Shown here one piece after another: positions 42,044-49,811 of a stretch of DNA of 49,811 nt. Where the stretch lies: NCBI GenBank assembly GCA_036940085.1, contig JALLBK010000230.1:1-49811 (forward strand). Reading direction: 5' to 3'. The stretch comes from Discostella pseudostelligera (lineage: Eukaryota; Bacillariophyta; Thalassiosirophyceae; Thalassiosirales; Thalassiosiraceae). Each line of letters opens with the position of its first letter. Within the stretch, counting starts at the first letter, position 1. The notes under the pieces are model-generated. The model was not told the origin of the DNA. It searched no databases and worked only from the letters and a program-made list of their open reading frames with translations. The position numbers were made by a program, and so were the translations under genes.

Positions 42044-44371
42044 ATGATTGCCGCAATCGAATGGATCCCCGCTGGCCGCGCAAATCCCAATCCAAGCAAA
42101 TATGAATATTCTCGTGCTGAACAAGAATTTCTAGCGCGGGTGCAGGCGGGTGAATTGGATGGTGATGGTGGCGACGCTGCTGATGCCGACGGCGATGTCG
42201 GCAAACATAAGTCAGCTGCTGGCAATGAATCTGGTTCCGACGAAGATTGGGAAGATGTAGAAGATGGAGACGATTATGAGAAAGGTAACGGTAATAATAT
42301 GGAGTTACCCAAGATCGATCCGAGTAGTCTTCCCGCTGATTTAAGAATGGATGAGTACTCAGATGATGACGAAGAGAAAGATGTCGGTGAATTGCTACGT
42401 CTTGGCGAGGTATGAATATTCATCTTGACATTTTTTGTCATTTTATCACTTTTACTGCAACTTACTTGATTGAATCTTTGGAATACTAATGGAATGAAAT
42501 CGTTACACGGAACGGCATCATCACCATTGCTGCAATCTCATCTTCGCATCACATGTGGACAATGATGCAACTCTGTTTATGAATCAACTTCCATTCATTT
42601 TCGGCATTCCTGTTGTGTGATACATCATTGGATTCTAATAATCCCACAAAAATATCATGTAAGGATGCCGAAATGATGGGAGAATTCAAACACAAGAGTA
42701 GTAAATCTGCTGCAAAAGATCTTTCTGATGACCAAAGCGATGATAGTGAAGACGAGGACAATTTGGAAGATATTCCAGATACCCGTGAATACATGCCACT
42801 TGATTTGGAAGGACTACAATCTCTTGGTATTGGCGGATCCAAGATGATGGGTGACGAAGGTTACACGATGGAAGACTTGAAAAATATGACCATGAACAAC
42901 ATTGAACTTGATGGTTCTGACGAGGATGAAGAAGATCAAGATGATGTCGATGATATTAGGCTACAAGATGGTGATGCTTTGATTGTTGTGGCCAAGACGG
43001 AAGATGATTTTGCATCACTCGAAATCAATATCTTTGATGCTCAATCATCCAACCTGTATGTGCATCATGACATACCGTTGCCATCCTTCCCACTCTGTCT
43101 AGCCCTCGGAAGTGTAGTATCATCGTACCAACCCAATGATGACAACAATGGTGTTGCCGTTGGGAATTATGTCGCGGTAGGATCCTTCGAACCAGGCATT
43201 GAGATTTGGAACTTGGATGTTATGAATGCTCTTGAACCCACACTTGTTTTGGGCGGAGCGGATACACGCGGTTCAGAGGAAAATTGGGTGAGGATGCAAG
43301 CGATGATGCCTTCAAGTACCACTGTCGGCGGAAAGAAGAAAAATAAGAAGGGCAAGAAGAGCGCCAATACCAGAGGAGGACGAGGTTTGCGTGAGGGAAG
43401 TCACACCGATGCTGTTATGGGCTTGAGCTGGAATGCAGTGCACAAACAAGTTTTGGCAAGCGGATCCGCTGATGGTACTGTGAAACTCTGGGACGTTACT
43501 CAACCCAACGGAGATTACATCCGTCCTTCAGCGACGTTGACTCATCACACCGACAAGGTTCAATCATTGGCGTGGCATCCGTCAGAGGGCACATTACTTG
43601 CCACAGGAGGATATGATCGCAAAGTATGCTTGGTGGATGCTCGATCTGCCGCGGCTGCGTCCGCAACCCAAACGAATGCCGTAAAGAGAGCCAAGCTGTT
43701 ATCCGACTGTGAAGCGATTGCATGGGATCCACACAATCAGCAATATTTAACGGCCGCATGTGAAGATGGAACAATTTGCTGCTGGGATGTGCGCAAGTTT
43801 GACTTGGACCCTGTTTGGAGCTTTGTGGCGCATGAGTACGGCGGGGTTAGTGACATATCGTACAATTCGTAAGTTCGTCCGCTTTGTCATCATATTTTGC
43901 TGTATTTGAAGCTTTATTTGCTCACTCTGTATCGTATTTTGCTGCAACATTTGCAGTCAAGTGCCAGGAATGTTTATCACCTGCTCCATCGACAAAACAG
44001 TAGCTCTCTGGGATACACACAACAATTCATCTCCGCAGCCTTGTGGCTCCAAGGATATGAGCGTTGGCAAGCTGTACTCTGTATCATGTTATCCTTCCTC
44101 GCCATGGTTGCTGGCGTGTGGAGGAAGTGGGAACGAGTTGGCCATTTGGGATATGGAGAGTGAAGATGCCATCCAAAATCGGTTTTCAAGTCGCCTTCAT
44201 TGTGGAGAAGGCGCTTCTACACCTACTCAAGAGAGCAAAGGTTTCGAAACAGCTGATTTTGAAGCAGACATGGCGGCGGAATCAAATGCTGCGACCCAAA
44301 ATGCTCTAGACAACATGAACAAAGCAAAGAAGAAGAAAGGAAAGAAGAAGAGCAAAGCCCACAAAAAGTGA
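42044..44371 (+). CDS. PWP1: PWP1-type WD40 ribosome-biogenesis protein
   Basis: Exons 42044-42409, 42664-43868 and 43957-44371 give 661 residues; introns are 254 nt (GTATGA...TGTAAG) and 88 nt (GTAAGT...TTGCAG), both in phase. The start MIAAIEWIPAGRANPNPSKYE matches the PWP1 N-terminus (a short W-I-P-x-G block), and the acidic Ser/Asp/Glu segments that follow are typical. The WD40 repeats are clear: VGSFEPGIEIWNLDVMNALEP, MGLSWNAVHKQVLASGSADGTVKLWD, VQSLAWHPSEGTLLATGGYD, ITCSIDKTVALWD. PWP1 is a nucleolar factor for rRNA and chromatin regulation. The tail is Lys-rich (KAKKKKGKKKSKAHKK). The exon 2 acceptor is the least certain border. Confidence 0.85.
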
Positions 44372-44433
44372 TAAAATGTCGAAGTTGGTGACCATGTCCC
44401 TTCGTTAATATTCCGAATAAACATAAGCACCTA

Positions 44434-46105
44434 TTATTGAAAATGCCCATTTTTAGAAGCAGAGTGGTTGGGGCACATTTCTTCAACGCATCCACTAAGC
44501 CTTTCTATCACCTGATCCATTTTCGGCCTTCGATTCATATCACCACACCAACAATCATCGATCAAGCATGCGAGATCACTCGGCCAGTAGTTGAACTCCC
44601 GCAAACAAGGTCGGTGACCATGCCTCAAAACCTCCACTTCATGTGAATGAACGGTGTACCCTATGAACGGTTGGATCAATGTGGCTATTTCATATAACAG
44701 TACTCCAAACGAGTACACATCAACTTTAAAGTTGTATGGTTCGCAGAAGGCGACTTCTGGGCACATGTACCTTCTTGAACTGTTGTTGCAAAGAGAGAAA
44801 CATTGGTTGTTAGGAAAAGTATGGATGCAGGATGCGATCAACCGCTAACAGTGCAACAGAGTACAAACATTGCGGCAGGTATGATACTCACCCGGTGCAT
44901 CCAGTCAACTTGAATACGGCATCATCATCTTTATAATTATTGTTACCAAGACATGATACTTCGGGAATCACCTTGCACGATTCTTTGACTTCTCTAACCA
45001 GACCAAAATCGAATAGTTTGGGAACCTCGACGCCCTCTTTGCTGTAGAATCCAATGTTATCTGGCTTGATGTCGCGAAAGATAATGCGATGCTCATGCAA
45101 GTATTGTATTGCCGATGCAATTTGTTGAAGGATGAGTAATCTCTTTACAAGCGAGTCATGCAAGGGATACCGAGAGCTACGAACACCCTCGTTCTTGGTA
45201 ATAAATAATGCATCATGCTTATGTTGGAACCACTTTGGTAGATAATTGAACCACCAATTGTGTTGACGACACCCAACATTACCATGCGTATTATTGTGGT
45301 TGAAGAGGTGGTGCTGATGATGATTGTCGCGGTTCTTAATTGGATCCATCCCCGTTATACGTGTCACTTCGGGAATGTAGGTGTGTAGGATTCGATGGTC
45401 GAGAGTTTCATGGAGGTGTTCGAGTACAAGGAAGAAGCCCAAGTGATGTAGATGGTGATTGTCGTCCTCTTCTCCATGGCTCGCCTCGTTATTGCCAACA
45501 CTTGTGTTGTTGTCCGAACAATTGTAATTTTCACGTAAGCTACCCACACTCACATAGTGCAATCGGATAATATTTGGATGACTCAACAAAGATAGAAAAC
45601 GAGATTCGATAGCCAAGTCGGCGACACCTCGACAGAATGACTTCTTGCTCTTCGTTTTGGTGATCGTAGGTGAAAGGTATTTGATTGCATATTTCTTTTG
45701 TGGTGGGTTTAGCCTATCTTCTTCACTGCCATCCAAATATGCTAGTCGAACTTCACAAAATCCACCGCGTCCAATGAGCTCCTCGAGACGGAGGTCGTGT
45801 TCGGATATTGTACCGACATGGGTTGTTTTGTGCTGTGTCGACGGTACGATATCTTCTACGTCACTTGTGCTAATCAAAGCTGGAGGTTCTGTTATCGACA
45901 ACTGTCCATCTCGAGAAGACGAGCAGTGATGGAACCAATCCTCTTTTGCCGCATCGGGTGGGAAAAAATGAGAATCCTTCACGAGTTCCCAAATCGACCG
46001 TTCGGCAAGTGATAAATCCTGCGGCGGATGGCTGGACAGTGTAGGAAGACTGATGGATTCAACGCCGGTGCTTGCACTACGATTCTTTTGCTGATGCTTA
46101 TCCAT
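44434..46105 (-). CDS. Serine/threonine protein kinase with large insert
   Basis: Exons 46105-44892 and 44779-44434 give 519 residues; the 112-nt intron (GTGAGT...AACAG) falls in the activation segment and restores TGCTGSRRYMCPEV. Kinase motifs: glycine loop IGRGGFCEV (111-119), Lys in YAIKY (142), Glu in AIESRFLS, catalytic IFRDIKPDN (Asp 345, with Phe where His is usual), LFDFGL (Asp 366), and the APE equivalent CPE. VDVYSFGVLLYEIATLIQPF and the C-terminal NRRPKMDQVIERL are tyrosine-kinase-like (TKL) style subdomains IX-XI. A His/Asn-rich insert of about 100 residues (195-310) splits the N-lobe from the C-lobe. All catalytic residues are present, so it is probably active; substrate unknown. 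It converges with PWP1. Confidence 0.85.
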
Positions 46106-46752
46106 TGGGTTTCTTATGTTGGAATAGACTTGCTGAGGGGAAATAATAATGTCATGCCGACATGATCATCGTCGTCGTCGGTGATAGTGATAGTGTGTTG
46201 TTGGTGATGGAGTTCATTGTGTTGGTGTGTTGTTGTTGTGTTGTTGTGGGCGGGTGCGATGAGAAGCCTGTGATTTGGGGAGCTGACACCCCTGAACGTG
46301 GGAACTAGTAGTCCTTTACTTATCGAGGAGAGAAACGAATCTTCTATTTTTTAGGAGGAGTACTAGCCGCTGCGCAGCTAGCAGCAGCTAGCCACGTAAA
46401 GCTCATTGGTACTTTACCGGGGAGCGTTACGGAGAGAGAGAGAGACGCGAGGATTTTCTAATGTGTAAGATGATTTATGATGAGTCATCGCCATCCTGTC
46501 CGTCGCATGGAGACACATCGATGCGATCTCTTTGCGATGACGATGACGGTGACGACGACCCAATCCCAACCACACCGACACCATGGCGAAAAGAAAGAGT
46601 GGGTGACGATGAATCATTATCATGTGGTAGTCTGCGGTGGCATTCAAACACATCACGATGAATGACTCATCAACCTCCTCCAGAATGGCCATGGTCAATC
46701 ATCATGCGCATTTTCTCATAATACATTCAGCCGCTTTGTGCCAACAGCCAAC
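46106..46752. other. Divergent promoter, kinase / FCP antenna gene
   Basis: About 650 bp. A GA microsatellite (46433-46446), a CAGCTAGC-rich palindromic patch (46374-46393, CGCAGCTAGCAGCAGCTAGC) and GTTGTT runs are visible. No E2F-like element and no credible ORF. It should hold the light-responsive FCP promoter, but no known element can be named. Confidence 0.5.
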
Positions 46753-47614
46753 ATGATGAAATCGCTCGCTCTCGCCTTCGCCGTCCTATCGGCATCTTCT
46801 TCGGCGTTTGCCCCCACTCGCAACCACAACGCGATCAGTCCATCCTCTACTTTTTTCATGTCGGAAGCACCAATCGATGATGTCGCTACTACTCCTCTCG
46901 TCACTGAAACGCGTCCCATCGCGCCCGCGATGTCACAGTCGCTACCCTTCCTTCCCCGTCCTGTTCACCTCGACGGTACCCTCGCAGGAGATGTTGGCTT
47001 TGATCCATTTGGCTTTGCAAAATCCGAGTCGGATCTCATGAACTACCGTGAGGCAGAGGTCAAGCATGCTCGGTGAGTTTCGTGTACTTCCTGATCGATC
47101 GACAAGTTGCAATTGAAGTATCTCTCACCACATTGCCGCTATGTCGATGTGCTACAGTCTCGCAATGCTTGCAGCCACAGGATGGCCATTGAGTGAGTTA
47201 TTCGACAAAAAGATCGCTGCGGCGTTGCACATGGATCCTCTACTGGATGGTGCTGACCGTGTGCCCTCTCTTCTCAATGGTGGACTTGGCAAAATCTCTC
47301 CGGCGTATTGGGTCGGATGCATTGGCGCCGCGGCACTTATCGATATCATCGGCTCTCTTCGAATGAAGGGAGACAGTACCAATTACCTACCCGGAGACTT
47401 TGGATTGCGCCTTGGGTACCCTTCCGACGAGGCTGGTCAAAAACGTATGCAACTGGCTGAGATTAAGAATGGACGGCTCGCCATGATTGCCATTTTCGGA
47501 TTTGCAATCCAGGAGTTTGTTAGTAAGCAGGGTGTGATTGATGAGACTCCGTTGTTTTTCTTCCCGATCGTTCAGACATTGCACAATTATGCCAACTCGG
47601 GTTATATTCAATAA
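46753..47614 (+). CDS. Fucoxanthin chlorophyll a/c-binding light-harvesting protein
   Basis: Exons 46753-47072 and 47158-47614 give 258 residues; the 85-nt intron (GTGAGT...TACAG) lies inside helix 1 and restores [19 protein letters not shown]. Three-helix LHC layout: helix 1 as above (Glu and His chlorophyll ligands with the partner Arg), helix 2 around [18 protein letters not shown], helix 3 [19 protein letters not shown] (Glu/Asn/Arg). [10 protein letters not shown] is the usual pre-helix 1 motif. The N-terminus [20 protein letters not shown] is a signal peptide ending at a perfect SAFAP plastid junction. The two adjacent ATGs (46753, 46756) make no difference. [13 protein letters not shown] suggests a PSI-associated (Lhcr/Lhcq-like) rather than major Lhcf branch, but I cannot place it. 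Confidence 0.9.
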
Positions 47615-48384
47615 GTAGTGTACAATTATTTGTAAAGCAATAGGTAACATTGTTGTCATTACATTCTTACTTCGAACTCTAGTGCATGCATGCGGCATGC
47701 GTAGATACCTGTAGACACCTTTGAGTGTAGACCGTGTTACATGATTGTTTTGTTATTCATTACGCAGACTTGATGCTCATGAGGCAAATTGATGCATTGA
47801 TTTGTGTCATTCTTCGAAGAGTACTAGAGAGTACTAGATATGGTTGGTGAGGCGGAGGCAGGAAGAAGAAGTTGAACGTTGGTGTTGTTATTGTTGTTGG
47901 AGATCTCGTTTCCCGCGCAATCGCCAGACAGGCGCAATGTCGTCTGTCCGGCTTCCACTTTCGTACTCCTACGTCCAAAATTTCAACATTCAAATTTAGC
48001 AACAATCACTCTTTCGGCCCAAGACAAAACCACTTAAAGTTAGGAGCGTGAAAGGAAATGGAAATTTGCCCAGTTGAACTTGAACAAGAAACAACCTGGC
48101 TGGGCCTTCAGACAAATCTGTTCCATGCTGTTCTAGCTCCCTTCATGGATCTTAAAGCCTTCAACAAACATCCAAAACTGGCATGCAGCATTCACACGAA
48201 GCTCTCCATCCGAAGTCGAAGTGCTGGGCAGAGGACGTTGAATCGAATTTGAAAGGAGAGGCCGGTGGTAGACACAGGCGACAGGCGACCCTCTCGTCAT
48301 CACTCGTCACATCATGGCAGCGTTACCATGACCAGCTCATAAAATGTTTCATTGGATGAAATCGACGGCAATAACATCTTGGTC
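47615..48384. other. Spacer between FCP and MORN genes
   Basis: About 770 bp. A 64-codon frame at 48058 has no features of a real protein. A palindromic GCATGCATGCGGCATGC patch lies at about 47683-47699 in the FCP 3' flank. No gene is called. Confidence 0.5.
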
Positions 48385-49811
48385 ATGGAGCGACCGCGGC
48401 GACGATCCCATGATGTGCCTACTTCCTCGTCATCGTCGCGGCGGCCGACGACATCAACGCCGCGACGCCGTCCTTCACGTGAGTTGACCGCCTCTTCGTC
48501 ATCGTCATCATTGCAGCATAAAAATTTGGAGGTCGGCCGTGGACGACCACGCTATCATCGCAAAGATTCCATTGTTCGAAATACTTCGAGTAATAGTCGC
48601 GTAGAATCATCATCGTCGTCGTCGCACTACCCTCGCCAATCTTCATCCAGATCCAGTGACATTGCCACTGGTGGCAAGAACAACGATAGAGCCAGTCGAA
48701 CAATCAGTGGAACCCGACGAGAGCGGGGTTTCATTACTGATTCCAGGTTGAATTCCACTAAAGCTCTCCCTACTCATTCTTCATCGAGGGAAAGCAGTAC
48801 ACCAACTTCAGTGCGTCATCATCACCGTCATGCACGTGTGCCATCCCGTTCTGCATCCAGCAGAACATCAAGACGCAGTGATCCTCCTCCCTTACGAGCA
48901 TCAGCTTCGCCTCCGAGACTTCATTCTCAACGTGGTGCAAGCAAGAACAGCAGCAGTAGGGATGGCAGATTGTTGTCGTCGTTGTTGGAATCATCGTCTT
49001 CCAAGCGAATGTCAAGCAGTTGCCCCATCTTGTCGACGACTACCAACGAGATTGAATGGAGGATTGGCAAGAATCAAGATCATGCTAGATGTTTTGGCAA
49101 TAGTGAAACGAGGAATCATCGCTTTGTTCCACCCGTTGATTTGTACACGAGCAATGAAACCGTCGATAGGAAATCGACCAATCTTCTCATGAATGCTTCA
49201 TCGCGAAAGGTATCAAAGATGTCCTACACCGACCCCTTTGGTGATGCAGGCATCTACACTGGCGAAATCGACGAAGACAATCGTCCACATGGAAAGGGTA
49301 AAATGAAGTATGATAATGGAATCTACTTCGAGGGAGCATGGGTCTACGGATGCAAGAATGACTCTATGGGTTTGAAGAGTAATGGCATCTCGACCATGGG
49401 TGCTGGACGAGACGCATCGACCACTAGCTCCTGCGTGCAACAAAGTATCGCTACTCGAGAACGGATATTGAGTGGCTTTACATCGTGGAAGGGAAAGGGC
49501 AGCACAGATTCTTTGGTTAGTAGTGGTGTGACGAGTGGGAGTTTCGCATATGGCATGGATTGGGTGGATAGAGCCGGTCTGGCGGGGAAGTATACTGGCC
49601 GTGTAGATGAACACGATGTTCCCGATGGAAGGGGTGTGATGCGCTACCACTTTGGACTTATTGCGGAAGGCGATTGGATCAAGGGCGTATTGAATAATGG
49701 TGCAGGGACTGCAGGGGCCAATTCTTTCATTGCTGGCAGCTCTGGTGCAATCATGTCGGGCGCGATGAGCGTCGCACCAGGAATGAGCGTGGTCGGTGGG
49801 GGTGGAGGTGC
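48385..49811 (+). CDS. MORN-repeat protein, 3' part outside window (partial)
   Basis: From ATG 48385 the frame is open for 475 codons to the window edge, with no stop; an in-frame TAA lies upstream at 48340. The first 280 residues are Ser/Arg-rich and disordered, with many RRxS and SSRxS phospho-site-like patterns. MORN repeats follow: YTGEIDEDNRPHGKGKMKY, then NGIYFEGAWVYG, and later YTGRVDEHDVPDGRGVMRY and GLIAEGDWIKG, with long Ser/Gly-rich spacers. MORN repeats usually organise membranes or the cytoskeleton, or sit next to lipid kinase or SET domains, so the missing C-terminus may decide the function. The DPFGDAG segment just before the repeats is family-like. Splice sites inside the N-terminal part cannot be excluded. 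Confidence 0.75.
   Translation, partial: MERPRRRSHDVPTSSSSSRRPTTSTPRRRPSRELTASSSSSSLQHKNLEVGRGRPRYHRKDSIVRNTSSNSRVESSSSSSHYPRQSSSRSSDIATGGKNNDRASRTISGTRRERGFITDSRLNSTKALPTHSSSRESSTPTSVRHHHRHARVPSRSASSRTSRRSDPPPLRASASPPRLHSQRGASKNSSSRDGRLLSSLLESSSSKRMSSSCPILSTTTNEIEWRIGKNQDHARCFGNSETRNHRFVPPVDLYTSNETVDRKSTNLLMNASSRKVSKMSYTDPFGDAGIYTGEIDEDNRPHGKGKMKYDNGIYFEGAWVYGCKNDSMGLKSNGISTMGAGRDASTTSSCVQQSIATRERILSGFTSWKGKGSTDSLVSSGVTSGSFAYGMDWVDRAGLAGKYTGRVDEHDVPDGRGVMRYHFGLIAEGDWIKGVLNNGAGTAGANSFIAGSSGAIMSGAMSVAPGMSVVGGGGG

Noticed and set aside
42410..42663. Extension of PWP1 exon 2 upstream to 42613
   Set aside because: The extra codons have no similarity to the family, and a good TGTAAG acceptor at 42663 joins in phase.
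46461..46665. Short plus-strand frames in the kinase/FCP spacer
   Set aside because: Overlapping frames made of GAT/CAT repeats, ending before the FCP start; no protein features.

Overview
The window looks like nuclear DNA of a centric diatom, probably related to Thalassiosira. The reasons are a fucoxanthin chlorophyll-binding protein with a textbook SAFAP plastid-targeting junction, several other preproteins with A/R-F targeting junctions, two secreted silaffin-like proteins, and GT-AG introns mostly 47-300 nt long in otherwise compact genes. No tRNA, rRNA, CRISPR array, transposon or virus was recognised. Genus-level placement is an inference.

Layout. 1-1225 is low-complexity DNA with heptamer and TTG/CTG repeats. 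1226-6197 holds an unknown secreted protein and the mitochondrial ribosome-recycling GTPase GFM2 (one intron). 6272-13112 holds a FYVE-ankyrin-RING protein, a membrane sulfotransferase (three exons), a class 3 lipase and a YIP1-family Golgi protein. 13736-14702 holds two small, divergent, tentative genes.

14876-23837 is the most interesting part. A minus-strand gene of 19 tiny exons encodes a secreted Cys-rich, Pro/Thr-rich protein that ends in a pentalysine cluster of the kind known from silaffins. A plus-strand thioredoxin-like coiled-coil gene follows. Then comes a plus-strand gene of nine exons for a second secreted PT/SP-repeat protein with the same GKSGK lysine motif. Neither silica-type gene is visible as one long reading frame; both come from exon-by-exon reading with consistent phases. 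The minus-strand gene carries a 296-bp in-frame duplication of an exon pair, and a 72-bp duplication around an N that looks like an unmerged contig overlap.

23914-34985 holds phosphoglycolate phosphatase, a ClpS-like adaptor, a CRM/YhbY-like RNA-binding protein (these three appear plastid-targeted), a TLC-domain membrane protein, a UBA-UIM-PUB-UBX Cdc48 cofactor, an aldo-keto reductase with an altered catalytic residue, and a JmjC/cupin oxygenase. 35016-38966 holds two tandem O-fucosyltransferase-like modules, the downstream one lacking its own start. 39722-49811 holds a helicase-associated-domain protein, a tentative small ORF, PWP1, a protein kinase, an FCP antenna protein and the 5' part of a MORN-repeat protein that runs off the window.

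Many divergent promoters carry TTGGCGGGAA-type (E2F-like) elements. The strongest set is a 48-bp tandem array between the sulfotransferase and the lipase. Exon structures were worked out by hand from splice signals, phase and family motifs; no transcript data or database search was available.
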